From JBGVSA01 sp049840475 (GTDB lineage: Bacteria > Pseudomonadota > Gammaproteobacteria > Burkholderiales > Rhodocyclaceae), in contig JASGKX010000001.1 in NCBI GenBank assembly GCA_049840475.1, positions 744,001-808,000 on the forward strand: a stretch of 64,000 bases of DNA, read 5' to 3'. Under the pieces are notes generated by a model, which was given only the letters and a program-made list of their open reading frames with translations, did not search any database and was not told the origin of the DNA. The position numbers and the translations under genes were made by a program. Below, one piece after another: positions 1-8,901 of the stretch; within the stretch, counting starts at the first letter, position 1, and each line of letters opens with the position of its first letter.

Positions 1-624
1 ATCGACGATCATTTGCGGCGTGCCGAGCGCACGCAACACGGCCTGACCGACCGGCTTGTGCCAGAAAACGATCAGCTCGGACAAGTCACCGTGGTCTTCA
101 AGCAATTCGGGGAATTCGTGCACGCGCGACAACAGATAGAACTGGCCAATGTCGTGCACCATGCCGGCCAGCAGCGCGGTGTCGGGACGCACGGCGCCGT
201 CGAGCTGCAATGCCACGGCATACGACAACGACGCGACTTCCAGCGTGTGGCGCCACAACTGCTCCGCCAACCGCCAGACGGGGGCGAATTCCAGCGCCGT
301 CGCCAGTTGATCGCCAATAACGGCGATGGCCAGCGTGCGGGCATGATTAAGCCCCACTCGCATGAGCGCGCGCTGTACGTCGGTGACTTCCGCCCCTTGC
401 GGGTTGAAGAAGGTGGAATTGGCCATACGTAGCAGTTTCACCGACAGCACCGGCTCGAGCCCGATGATTCGGGCTACGGAGACCATGCTGGCCTCAGGTT
501 CGTCGAGCGCACGGCGCACGCGCACCGCAGCCTGCATGCTGGTGGGGAACACGAACTCGCCGGTCGCCAGTTCCTTTTCGATGGCGGCATTGAACGCTGC
601 GCGCCGGTTGGTTGTCTCGTTCAT
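1..624 (-). CDS. HDOD domain protein, 3' end beyond window edge
   Basis: The first 208 codons of a gene read leftward off the window edge; the start is the ATG at 622-624 (MNETTNRR). An HDOD domain covers about residue 20 to the edge. It is recognisable from the helical stretch VARIIGLEPVLSVKLLRMAN and the later AGMVHDIGQFYLL, which keeps an HD pair. HDOD proteins are non-catalytic relatives of HD-GYP proteins and usually act in signalling; many are stand-alone or fused to response regulators or EAL domains. What follows the domain cannot be seen, so the effector output is unknown. It is transcribed divergently from prlC with about 190 bp between the two start codons. Confidence 0.8.
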   Translation of the reverse strand, partial: MNETTNRRAAFNAAIEKELATGEFVFPTSMQAAVRVRRALDEPEASMVSVARIIGLEPVLSVKLLRMANSTFFNPQGAEVTDVQRALMRVGLNHARTLAIAVIGDQLATALEFAPVWRLAEQLWRHTLEVASLSYAVALQLDGAVRPDTALLAGMVHDIGQFYLLSRVHEFPELLEDHGDLSELIVFWHKPVGQAVLRALGTPQMIVD

Positions 625-817
625 GAGTCCGGATCATCCGCTGTGTAAGTCTCAGGGCCAGGCGCTACACAATGCAGGGCCAGAGGCTTCGGCGACACTA
701 TCGTCACGATAGCCCAGCGAAGCCGACGCCCATGGCGCTGCACTGTATTCGAGGTTCGTATTTTCGGCACAATCAGGTTTACCTTCAGCCATTAACTGAC
801 ATTCGGTCGCCCACATC

Positions 818-2890
818 ATGAGCAATCCACTTCTCGACATCTCCGGCCTGCCGCGCTTCGACCTCGTCCAGCCTGCGGACGTGGCCCCTGCTATCCGCCA
901 GCGCCTGGAAGAAAACCGAGCCCTTACCGCTCGCCTGGAAAACGACGAAGTGCCGGCCACGTGGGACGACTTCGTCGCGCCCATGGTCAACGCCGGAGAA
1001 CGCCTCGGCCGCGCCTGGGGCGTGGTCAGCCATCTGCATGGCGTGATGGATACGCCCGCCTGGCGCGACGCTTACAACGAAATGCTGCCGGAGGTGACGC
1101 GTTATTACGCCGAGCTAGGCCAGAACCTCAAACTCTTCGACAAGTATCGCAAGCTCGCCGTAAGCCCGGAATATGCACAATTGTCCCCGGTGCGCCGCAA
1201 GATCGTCGACAACGAACTGCGCGACTTCCGACTTTCCGGCGCAGAACTGCCCGAAGACCAGAAGCCGCGCTTCCAGCAAATCCAGGAAGAATCCGCCGCG
1301 CTAGCCGCGAAGTTCTCTGAAAACGTGCTGGACGCCACCAATGCGTGGCACGAACACATCGAAGATGAATCGCTGCTGTCCGGCATCCCCGCCGACGCAG
1401 TTGCGGCAGCACGCGCCGCCGCAGAACGCGCAGGCAAGCCGGGCTGGGTCTTCACGCTGCACATGCCGTCGTACCTGCCAGTCATGCAGTACGCAGACAA
1501 TCGCGAACTGCGCGCCCGCATGTACCGTGCGTACGCCACGCGCGCATCTGAATTCTCGGCCGAAGTCGGCCACCCCGAATGGGACAACAGCCCCAACATC
1601 GACCGCATTCTCGCGCTACGCGCCGAAGCCGCCGCCATGCTCGGCTACAACAGTTACGCCGATGTGTCGCTGGTCGCCAAGATGGCGCAAAGCCCGGATG
1701 AGGTCAAAGCCTTCCTGCGCGACCTGGCACAGCGCGCCAAGCCTTTCGCCGAACGCGATTTCAACGAACTGACGAGCTTCGCCGCCCGCGAACTCGGCCT
1801 CACCGAACTGCAGCCATGGGACGTGGCATACGCCTCTGAAAAACTGCGTCAGGCGCGTTACGCGTTCTCCGAGCATGAAGTAAAGCAGTACTTCCCCGAG
1901 CCGATGGTGCTGCGCGGACTGTTCTCGGTCATCGAAAGCCTCTACGGCGTGTCGATCAGCGCCGATCAGGCGCCGGTGTGGGACCCGCACGTGCGATTCT
2001 TCCGCATCGAACGACAGGTCGCCGGCAAGTCCGAACTGGTCGGTCAGTTCTACCTCGACCTTTACGCCCGCGAAACCAAACGCGGCGGTGCCTGGATGGA
2101 CGAAGCCATCACCCGCCGCCGTCATGGCACGGCACTGCAGACGCCGGTGGCTTACCTCGTGTGCAACTTCCCCGGTCCGGTGGGCGACAAACCCGCCACC
2201 TTTACGCACGATGATGTCATCACCCTCTTCCACGAATGCGGCCACGGCCTGCATCACCTACTCTCGCGCGTCGAAGAGCTTTGGGTATCGGGCATCCGGG
2301 GCGTGGAATGGGACGCCGTCGAACTGCCCAGCCAGTTCATGGAGAACTTCTGCTGGGAATGGGACGTACTGCAAGGCATGACGACCCACGTCGATACCAA
2401 CCAGCCGCTGCCGCGCACCCTCTATGACAAGATGATCGCGGCCAAGAACTTCCAGAGCGGAATGCAGACCGTCCGGCAGATCGAGTTTGCCCTGTTCGAT
2501 ATGCGCATCCACCATGAGCACGTGCCGGGCGAAGCCCGTCCGGTAATGCAGACCCTGCAAGAAGTGCGCAACGAAGTGGCCGTGCTGATCCCGCCGGCGT
2601 GGCATCGCTTCCCGCAGAGTTTCAGTCACATCTTCGCGGGTGGTTACGCAGCCGGGTACTACAGCTACAAGTGGGCCGAAGTGCTGTCGGCCGATGCCTT
2701 CGCCGCGTTCGAAGAAGCCAGCGGCGTGGCGGGCTCGGTGCTGGATCGCGCTACAGGCGAACGTTTCCTGGCCGAGGTTCTGTCGGTCGGCGGCTCGCGC
2801 CCTGCGTTGGAGAGCTTCCGTGCGTTCCGCGGACGTGACCCCAAGGTCGATGCGCTGCTGCGCCACAGCGGCATGGCTCAATCAGCCTGA
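818..2890 (+). CDS. prlC: Oligopeptidase A, M3 family zinc metallopeptidase
   Basis: A cytoplasmic peptidase of 690 residues that degrades short peptides, including cleaved signal peptides, by family knowledge. The zinc site is intact: HECGH places ligands at H472 and H476 with catalytic E473, and the third ligand is E502 in GVEWDAVELPSQ. The length and the C-terminal aromatic stretch (GGYAAGYYSYKWAEVLSADAF) match the thimet oligopeptidase-like OpdA/PrlC group. The start at 818 keeps the usual short N terminus (MSNPLLDISGLPRF). It stands alone; the next gene starts 68 bp downstream in the same direction and could be cotranscribed. Confidence 0.95.
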   Translation: MSNPLLDISGLPRFDLVQPADVAPAIRQRLEENRALTARLENDEVPATWDDFVAPMVNAGERLGRAWGVVSHLHGVMDTPAWRDAYNEMLPEVTRYYAELGQNLKLFDKYRKLAVSPEYAQLSPVRRKIVDNELRDFRLSGAELPEDQKPRFQQIQEESAALAAKFSENVLDATNAWHEHIEDESLLSGIPADAVAAARAAAERAGKPGWVFTLHMPSYLPVMQYADNRELRARMYRAYATRASEFSAEVGHPEWDNSPNIDRILALRAEAAAMLGYNSYADVSLVAKMAQSPDEVKAFLRDLAQRAKPFAERDFNELTSFAARELGLTELQPWDVAYASEKLRQARYAFSEHEVKQYFPEPMVLRGLFSVIESLYGVSISADQAPVWDPHVRFFRIERQVAGKSELVGQFYLDLYARETKRGGAWMDEAITRRRHGTALQTPVAYLVCNFPGPVGDKPATFTHDDVITLFHECGHGLHHLLSRVEELWVSGIRGVEWDAVELPSQFMENFCWEWDVLQGMTTHVDTNQPLPRTLYDKMIAAKNFQSGMQTVRQIEFALFDMRIHHEHVPGEARPVMQTLQEVRNEVAVLIPPAWHRFPQSFSHIFAGGYAAGYYSYKWAEVLSADAFAAFEEASGVAGSVLDRATGERFLAEVLSVGGSRPALESFRAFRGRDPKVDALLRHSGMAQSA

Positions 2891-2958
2891 GGCGCGAGCA
2901 AGCCCGAAATACGGGCGCCTGCCCCGATGGCGGGCGTCCAGGTGAGAGGTAGAGATCG

Positions 2959-3426
2959 ATGTATCAGACGACAGTGCGTATTGTCTGCGTCATGCTGACG
3001 CTGGCTGCGGCCAGCACGGCGTACGCCGAGGTCTATCGCTGGGTCGACAAGAACGGCAAGGTGAATTATTCGGACAATCCGCCGCCGGATGCCAATATCG
3101 AGCAGCGCAAGCTCAACGACAACAAGATGGGTGCCGACAAGCTGTCGTTCGAAACGCGCCGCGCGATGGAGACCTTCCCCGTCACGCTCTATACCAATCC
3201 CGATTGCAAAGAGTTCTGCGACAAGGCGCGCTCGCTGCTGGCCGCGCGCAAGGTGCCTTACACCGAGAGCAGCGTGGTAACGCAAGACCAGATCGATGTG
3301 CTGCTCAAGCTCACGGGTAGCAAGGAGCCACGCGTACCGGTGCTTACCGTTGGGCGCAAGATGATCGATGGTTTGGAGCCTGTTTCCTGGAATGCCGCGC
3401 TGGATTCGGCGGGGTATCCGAAGTAG
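2959..3426 (+). CDS. Periplasmic DUF4124 plus glutaredoxin-like protein
   Basis: A 155-residue secreted protein. Residues 1-23 form a signal peptide ending STAYA. Residues 24-45 carry the DUF4124 signature (VYRWVDKNGKVNYSD). Residues 74-155 are a glutaredoxin-like thioredoxin fold with LYTNPDCKEFC and a later RVPVLTVG that supplies the cis-proline. The cysteines C83 and C87 are spaced CX3C rather than the CX2C of ordinary glutaredoxins, so classical dithiol chemistry is uncertain. A role in periplasmic redox or envelope stress is an inference. A possible ribosome binding site (GAGAGGTAGAG) precedes the ATG. Confidence 0.85.
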   Translation: MYQTTVRIVCVMLTLAAASTAYAEVYRWVDKNGKVNYSDNPPPDANIEQRKLNDNKMGADKLSFETRRAMETFPVTLYTNPDCKEFCDKARSLLAARKVPYTESSVVTQDQIDVLLKLTGSKEPRVPVLTVGRKMIDGLEPVSWNAALDSAGYPK

Positions 3427-3535
3427 TCGGCGTTCTCTTCCGACAATCCCCTTTTTCTTGCGGCATGGTTGGCCGACGATGGCTCGGTTGTCGATGTGTG
3501 CTGGCCGGGAGTTTGCTGTTTTCAACTGTTAATGT

Positions 3536-4400
3536 GGGGCGGAAGAGCGGAGTGTCAATCCGCTACGCGGGACCGGTGCGGGCAGCAACAAAAACCCTTT
3601 CTTGCTTTCTGGTTGGTTGTTCTCGCTTGGTCGCGACTGCTTGAGTGCGTTGGCCGGGAGTTTGCCCCGGCGGGCGAGTAACTTTCTTGTCCCCGACAAG
3701 AAAGTCACCAAAGAAGCGGCCCCACAGCCTCGCCGGCCGTTGGCCGATCCCCTGCGCTGCGCGGTCGAGAAGGCGGCTGCGGAACTCGCCCTTCGGGCTC
3801 AAACAGTCCTCGCCGACGGCTACGCCGCAACCTTCCCGCCCTGTGCTGCTCGGCGACGCTGAATGGGGTGCCCACACCACGCAGTATGGTTGTTCAGGGG
3901 AAAGGCCAAAGCCCCTGTTTCTGAGTGCTTGTGTTTGTGCTGGCGCTCTCGCCAATCAAACGTCGTTGCCGATCGAACAACGTACCCGTTCGAAGAGCGG
4001 ATGACGCTTCGCTTTTGCGCCCTACGCACTACCCGCGACATCTGGAACCTCGCTGCGCGTGTTGCATGCACTTTGCGGTACATGCACAACAAGTCACACA
4101 CAATGAGGAGGCCTTAGCTCCACGCTCATCAAGGTGCGTGCTATGGCCGGCCCCTTTTGAGCCGCCGAGCAACGCAGACAAGTCAGGTTGCCCGCGTAGC
4201 GGGTCGGCGAGGACTGTCTGAGGAGCGAAGCGACGAGTTCCGCAGCCGCCTGACTTGACGAGTAGCGCAGGGAACCCACCGAAGGTGGGCGGCGATGCAG
4301 GGGTCGCTTTCTTGGTGACTTCTTTGTCGATAACAAAGAAGTTACTCGCCCGCCGGGGCGAACTCCCGGCCGTCGAGCATCGGTAGTCGAGACAACGGTC
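3536..4400. repeat. Long intergenic repeat, copy A, with inverted arms
   Basis: The gap between the glutaredoxin-like gene and the ABC transporter is filled by a repeat of about 0.87 kb. A second copy lies in the same orientation at about 33395-34270. It is a degenerate inverted repeat: the left arm (about 3650-3860) recurs in reverse complement as the right arm (about 4140-4380). Each arm has its own small palindrome. The left is ACTTTCTTGTC-CCC-GACAAGAAAGT at 3681-3705 (11-bp perfect arms). The right is ACTTCTTTGT-CGATA-ACAAAGAAGT at 4318-4342. Short ORFs across it differ between copies and look spurious. No transposase is present. It could be a non-autonomous mobile element or a REP/BIME-like family; the ends are approximate. 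Confidence 0.8.
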
Positions 4401-4449
4401 GATAAATAGAAGAGCTGCCCTTCAACACCGCCCGAAACCGCCACACCCC

Positions 4450-5229
4450 CTATGCATGCGTATGCAGAATCTGCCCCAGAAACTGCCGCGTCTTCTCATG
4501 CCTCGGCTGGCTGAAAAACACATCCGGCGAGGCCTGTTCAAGAATCTGCCCGTCCGCCATGAACACCACCCGGTGTGCCACTTTGCTGGCAAAACCCATC
4601 TCGTGCGTCACGCACAACATCGTCATGCCGTCCTCAGCCAAACCGACCATGGTATCGAGCACTTCCTTCACCATTTCCGGGTCGAGCGCCGAGGTCGGCT
4701 CGTCGAACAGCATGATCTTGGGTTTCATGCACAACGCGCGGGCAATCGCCACGCGCTGCTGCTGACCGCCCGACAACTGCGCGGGGTACTTGTTGGCCTG
4801 CTCGGGAATGCGCACACGGCGCAGGTAGTGCATGGCGGTTTCTTCAGCCTCTTCGCGGCTGACCTTACGGGTGCGGATGGGCGACAACGTGCAGTTTTCG
4901 AGCACGGTGAGGTGCGAGAACAAGTTGAACTGCTGAAACACCATGCCGACCTCGCGCCGCACGGCATCCACGCTCTTGCCGCTGCCGGTGAGATCAATGC
5001 CGTCAACGACAATGCGCCCTTGCTGAAAGGTTTCCAGCCGGTTGATGCAGCGGATCAGGGTCAACTTGCCCGACCCCGATGGACCGCAGATGACGATACG
5101 CTCGCCGGGACTGACGTCGAGGTTGATGTCCTTGAGAACGTGAAAATCCCCATACCACTTGTTGACGCTCTCCATGCGAATGATGGGAGCGTCTGAAGCG
5201 GCGGACGTCGTAGCGAGCGTATCGGTCAT
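4450..5229 (-). CDS. Polar amino acid ABC transporter ATPase, altered Walker A
   Basis: The ATPase of a GlnQ/HisP-type amino acid importer, 259 residues, cytoplasmic and membrane-associated. The signature LSGGQQQRVAIARAL, Walker B IMLFDEPTSALDPE and H-loop LCVTHEMGF are all intact. The Walker A motif is not: it reads GPSGSGKLTL, with Leu at position 56 where Ser (Mg2+ and phosphate contact) is expected. The codon is TTG at 5062-5064 and differs by one base from TCG. Either transport ATPase activity is lost or the base is a sequencing error; see findings. It is the last gene of a four-gene operon with its permeases and binding protein. Substrate specificity cannot be told from the sequence. 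Confidence 0.92.
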   Translation of the reverse strand: MTDTLATTSAASDAPIIRMESVNKWYGDFHVLKDINLDVSPGERIVICGPSGSGKLTLIRCINRLETFQQGRIVVDGIDLTGSGKSVDAVRREVGMVFQQFNLFSHLTVLENCTLSPIRTRKVSREEAEETAMHYLRRVRIPEQANKYPAQLSGGQQQRVAIARALCMKPKIMLFDEPTSALDPEMVKEVLDTMVGLAEDGMTMLCVTHEMGFASKVAHRVVFMADGQILEQASPDVFFSQPRHEKTRQFLGQILHTHA

Positions 5230-5241
5230 GCGAATGTCACC

Positions 5242-6072
5242 TCACTTAAGAACGGCTTCGAGGTTGTCCGGCATCTCGGGCATCGCGATGCCAAGCCATT
5301 TTTGGTAGAGCTTGGCGAACTCGCCGTTGGCACGGTTCTGCGCGACGAATGCATTGACCGCCTTGAGCAGATCATCCTGCCCCAGACGCATGACAATGCC
5401 ATGGTATTGCTGCTTGAGTGCGAACTTGCTTTCGTACTTGCCGGGCATGCGCTTTTCGATCTGCGACAGCACAGTCGTCGAGCAACCGATCGCATCGACC
5501 TGGCCCGACAACAGCGCCTGTACGGCCGAGGCGTCATCGTCGAAGCGCTGGATCAGCGTGCCTTCGGGCGCCATCGCGGTCAGCGCCACGTCTTGCGTGC
5601 TGGCGCGAGCCACGGCGACCTTCACACCTTTCAGGTCCGCGGGCGCCTTGATCTTCGAATTCTTCGGCGCGTTCAGCATGATGCTGGCGCTGGCGTACGG
5701 GGCCGAGAACTGAACCTGCTTGGCACGCTCCGGCGTAATGGCCAGCGATGCGATCAGCAGGTCAACCTTGTTGGTTTGCAGATAGGGAATGCGGTTCGGG
5801 CCGGTGACGGGAACAAGGTTCACCTTCACGCCCCATTGCTTCGCAAGCAGGCGGGCGACATCCGCGTCATATCCATCCGGCTCGTTGCTGCTGTTGAGAA
5901 TGCCGTAGGGCGGAAAGTCCACCAGCATGCCGACGGTCAGTTCGCCTTTCTTCTTGATGTCCGCCACCGTCTGCGCGCCAGCGGCGGCACTGAAGGTCAG
6001 CCCGATGAACGCAAGCGCGCCCAGCAAACCGCAGGCGCGCCCGAAAAGGCGACGCGAAATCGATGTACGCAT
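5242..6072 (-). CDS. Amino acid ABC transporter substrate-binding protein
   Basis: A periplasmic binding protein of 276 residues of the family 3 solute-binding type (SBP_bac_3). Residues 1-33 form a signal peptide ending SAAAGAQ. The mature start KKGELTVGMLVDFPPYG, the segment GYDADVARLLAKQWGVKV and SLAITPERAKQVQFSAPYA are typical of glutamine/histidine/arginine binders. Ligand identity is not deducible. It lies 12 bp upstream of the ATPase gene and 39 bp downstream of the second permease gene, so all four form one transcription unit. Confidence 0.92.
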   Translation of the reverse strand: MRTSISRRLFGRACGLLGALAFIGLTFSAAAGAQTVADIKKKGELTVGMLVDFPPYGILNSSNEPDGYDADVARLLAKQWGVKVNLVPVTGPNRIPYLQTNKVDLLIASLAITPERAKQVQFSAPYASASIMLNAPKNSKIKAPADLKGVKVAVARASTQDVALTAMAPEGTLIQRFDDDASAVQALLSGQVDAIGCSTTVLSQIEKRMPGKYESKFALKQQYHGIVMRLGQDDLLKAVNAFVAQNRANGEFAKLYQKWLGIAMPEMPDNLEAVLK

Positions 6073-6111
6073 GTGAGTCTCCTGTTGTCATAGACCTGCA
6101 AAAGTGCCACG

Positions 6112-6768
6112 TCAGCGAGCCAGCGCGGCAGCGTATCGGCGCTCCAGTCGTGCGCTCCATAGCGACAGCGGCCAGCACAGAACGAAGTAGATGCCCGCCA
6201 CAATGCTGAACACGATCAGCGGTTCGAAAGTGGCGTTGTTAACCACTTGCCCGGCGCGCGTGAGTTCGACGAAACCGATGATCGCCGCCAGCGAAGTGCC
6301 CTTGATCACCTGCACGAGGTAACCGACGGTGGGCGGCAGGGCAATCTTGAAAGCCTGCGGCAGCACCACGAAGCGCATTCGATCCGCGTAGTGCAGGCTG
6401 AGCGCGTCGGCCGCCTCCCATTGCCCGCGCGGCACGGCCTGAATGCAACCCCGCCAGATTTCGCCAAGGAAGGCGCTGGTGTTGAATGCCAGCGCGATGG
6501 CGGCGGCGACCCACGGATTGATGTTGACGCCCAGTACCGGCGCGCCAAAGAAAACCAGGAATAACTGCATCAGCAACGGCGTGCCCTGGAAGAGCTGGAT
6601 GAACAGGCTCGCCGCCCATTCCAGCCCTCGAACGCGCGAGGTACGCGCCAGCGCCAGGATCAGTCCCCCCGCGGCGCCCCCGACGAAAGCGACCAGGGAG
6701 AGCAGGATCGTCCAGCGCGCTGCGAACAAAATGAACCAGAAGTCCCCCATGCCAAAGTCACGCAACAT
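6112..6768 (-). CDS. Amino acid ABC transporter permease
   Basis: An inner-membrane permease of 218 residues in the HisM/GlnP family with about five membrane helices. The cytoplasmic EAA-type loop that contacts the ATPase is visible around EAADALSLHYADRMRFVVLPQAF. The N terminus IQLFQGTPLLMQLFLVFFG is typical of the family. It starts one base after the stop of the upstream permease gene, so the two are translationally coupled and probably form a heterodimeric channel. Confidence 0.92.
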   Translation of the reverse strand: MLRDFGMGDFWFILFAARWTILLSLVAFVGGAAGGLILALARTSRVRGLEWAASLFIQLFQGTPLLMQLFLVFFGAPVLGVNINPWVAAAIALAFNTSAFLGEIWRGCIQAVPRGQWEAADALSLHYADRMRFVVLPQAFKIALPPTVGYLVQVIKGTSLAAIIGFVELTRAGQVVNNATFEPLIVFSIVAGIYFVLCWPLSLWSARLERRYAAALAR

Positions 6769-6769
6769 G

Positions 6770-7441
6770 TCAGCGGCCCTCCGGGTAATTGAAGTTGGCC
6801 CGATAGATGATGCGGAACAGCAGCGAGAACAGTTGCGACAGCACGAGATAGATCGCCGTCACGACGATGTAGATCTCGAAGCTCTTGAAGGTGTCCGACT
6901 GCAGCTTGGCTGCCACTGAAGTCAGATCGTTGGCCGAGATGGCCGACACCACCGCCGAGGTCAGCATGAGCAGGATGAACTGGCTCGTCAGCGCAGGATA
7001 GATGGCGCGCAGTGCCGGCTTGAGGATGATGAAGCGGAAGACCTGCAAGCGGCTCAGGTTGAGCGCCAGGCCAGCCTCGATCTGCCCTCGATTGATGGAT
7101 TCGATGCCCGCGCGGATGATTTCCGTCGCGTATGCGCCCACGTTCACGAACATCGCGATCAGGGCGGCGGTATTGGGCGACAACGTCACGCCCATGGCCG
7201 GCAAGCCGAAGAAGAAAAAGAACAGCTGCACGAGGAACGGTGTGTTCCGGATGAGCTCTATGTAGATATTGACGATGAAGCGCAGCCATTTCGGCCCGCT
7301 GGTCTTGCACAGGGCTCCCAGAATGGCGATGCACAGGCCGATCACCATCGCCGTCAGCGACAGCTTGATCGTCAGCCACGTACCACCCAGCAATAACGGC
7401 CACGCCGCAAAGACCGACTGAAAATCGAAGGTGTAATGCAA
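6770..7441 (-). CDS. Amino acid ABC transporter permease, first gene of operon
   Basis: The second HisM/GlnP-type permease subunit, about 223 residues. The EAA loop is EAGLALNLSRLQVFRFIILKPA and the family motif IELIRNTPFLVQLFFFFFG is present. The start is uncertain. An in-frame GTG at 7465 gives a 231-residue protein. A TTG at 7439-7441 is preferred because GAGG lies about 8 bases upstream and the protein then begins MHYTFDFQ, as family members do. It is the promoter-proximal gene of the four-gene uptake operon and is divergent from rapZ. Confidence 0.88.
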   Translation of the reverse strand: MHYTFDFQSVFAAWPLLLGGTWLTIKLSLTAMVIGLCIAILGALCKTSGPKWLRFIVNIYIELIRNTPFLVQLFFFFFGLPAMGVTLSPNTAALIAMFVNVGAYATEIIRAGIESINRGQIEAGLALNLSRLQVFRFIILKPALRAIYPALTSQFILLMLTSAVVSAISANDLTSVAAKLQSDTFKSFEIYIVVTAIYLVLSQLFSLLFRIIYRANFNYPEGR

Positions 7442-7669
7442 GTGAGTGTCCTCGTCAGTCCACACATCATGCTTCCCCCGTCTGGCAGGGCAAGCCCATA
7501 CCCGACGGCAACATCTGAATGTAGCGCGGGTGACTCTTTTTCAAATAGGGAGTAGCACCAATGACACGAAATCGCGCCACGTGCCGCCAGCGGTCCGGAA
7601 AGGTTCCGGTTTTCATGTCCTCGTCGTAACATCGGCAAGCCGCTTCAACGTCATCAACTGATTTTTGCC

Positions 7670-8509
7670 ATGCAACTCACCCTGATCAGCGGTCTGTCCG
7701 GTTCCGGCAAGAGCATTGCGCTCAATGTGCTGGAAGACGCAGGCTACTACTGCGTCGATAACCTGCCCGTGGCCCTGCTGCCCGGCCTGATCGACAACCT
7801 TGATGCAGCGGGCTACCAACGGGTGGGTGTCGCGGTGGATGTGCGCTCGGGCGCTTCGATCGAAGACGTGCCGGAAGCGGTCGCGGCATTGCGCGCCCGA
7901 GTCGGCGATCTGCGCTTCATCTTTCTGGACTCGCGCGACGAGACACTGGTGGCGCGCTTTTCCGAAACGCGGCGGCGCCATCCCTTGTCCGAGCTCGGGC
8001 TGACCATCGAAGAGGCCATTGCCCGCGAGCGCGACCTGCTCGCCCATGTTGGCGAAATCGGCCACCGCATCGACACCAGCGACCTGCACCCCAACACGCT
8101 GCGCACCTGGGTCAAGGACATCATCAACGCTGCACCCGGCGCAGGGCTGACGCTGTTGTTCCAGTCCTTCGGCTTCAAGCATGGCATTCCGGTGGATGCC
8201 GATATGGTGTTCGACGTCCGCTGCTTGCCCAATCCGTACTGGAACCCGAACCTGCGGCCGTTCACGGGCAAGGACCGGGAGGTGATCGATTTCCTCGAAG
8301 CCTCGCCCGATGTACACCGCATGGCGCATGACATCCAGAAGTTCCTTGGCGAGTGGCTACCGAGCTTCGTGCGCGACGGGCGCAGCTACCTTACCGTCGG
8401 TATTGGCTGCACGGGCGGCCAGCACCGCTCGGTCTATCTGGCCGAATGGCTGGCCCGGCAATTCACCGGGCAGGTCAAGGTGCTGGTGCGCCACCGCTCG
8501 CTCAAATAG
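7670..8509 (+). CDS. rapZ: RNase adapter protein RapZ (YvcJ/YhbJ family)
   Basis: A 279-residue P-loop protein. The Walker A motif GLSGSGKS lies at residues 8-15, and the C-terminal RNA-binding half ends with GIGCTGGQHRSVYLAEW. In enterobacteria RapZ delivers the GlmZ small RNA to RNase E and so controls glucosamine-6-phosphate synthesis; in other proteobacteria the partner RNAs differ or are unknown. Here it is not next to hprK or the PTS-Ntr genes within view. Instead a small NusG-II protein follows after two bases, which suggests cotranscription. Confidence 0.95.
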   Translation: MQLTLISGLSGSGKSIALNVLEDAGYYCVDNLPVALLPGLIDNLDAAGYQRVGVAVDVRSGASIEDVPEAVAALRARVGDLRFIFLDSRDETLVARFSETRRRHPLSELGLTIEEAIARERDLLAHVGEIGHRIDTSDLHPNTLRTWVKDIINAAPGAGLTLLFQSFGFKHGIPVDADMVFDVRCLPNPYWNPNLRPFTGKDREVIDFLEASPDVHRMAHDIQKFLGEWLPSFVRDGRSYLTVGIGCTGGQHRSVYLAEWLARQFTGQVKVLVRHRSLK

Positions 8510-8511
8510 CC

Positions 8512-8895
8512 ATGGCAGCCCGCGACTGGCATCGCCATATCCTCGCGGGCGACGTGCTGGTGTTTCTGGCCGGAGCGGGCCTGACCGTGGTGCTGGCGAT
8601 GACATTCTGGAGCAGCGACACACCGCAGGTGGCGGTCATTCGCGCCAAAGGGCAAGTGGTGGCACGGCTGTCGCTGGATCGCGCTTCACACTTTGAAGTC
8701 TCCGGGCCGCTCGGCCTGACCCAGATAGAAATCATGCCCGGCCGTGCGCGCGTACTGTCCGATCCCGGCCCACGGCAATACTGTGTAAAGCAGGGGTGGC
8801 TCGCGCGCAGCGGCGCTGTGGCGGTGTGCGCGCCGAATGAGGTCACGTTGTCGCTGGAAGGCCGGCGCCCGGCCTATGATTCGATGGCGTACTGA
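8512..8895 (+). CDS. Small membrane-anchored NusG domain II protein
   Basis: A 127-residue protein with one N-terminal membrane helix (about residues 12-33, DVLVFLAGAGLTVVLAM) followed by a NusG domain II-like (DUF1312) beta domain, roughly residues 40-125. That domain carries the typical GLTQIEIMPGRARVLSDPGPRQYCVKQGW core with a cysteine near the middle. An ATG at 8512 just after the rapZ stop is chosen; an open frame extends further upstream but lies inside rapZ. The function of stand-alone NusG-II proteins is not established. They often sit near redox or lipoprotein genes. Confidence 0.8.
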   Translation: MAARDWHRHILAGDVLVFLAGAGLTVVLAMTFWSSDTPQVAVIRAKGQVVARLSLDRASHFEVSGPLGLTQIEIMPGRARVLSDPGPRQYCVKQGWLARSGAVAVCAPNEVTLSLEGRRPAYDSMAY

Positions 8896-8901
8896 CCGCG
8901 C

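Noticed and set aside
698..712. Palindrome CTATCG-TCA-CGATAG between the HDOD gene and prlC
   Set aside because: Short arms and no matching site elsewhere in the window; not enough to call an operator.
3602..4444. Several ORFs of 80-120 codons on both strands in repeat copy A, and matching ones in copy B
   Set aside because: Reading frames are not conserved between the two copies, there are no ribosome binding sites, and the proteins are Arg/Pro-rich by-products of inverted GC-rich sequence.
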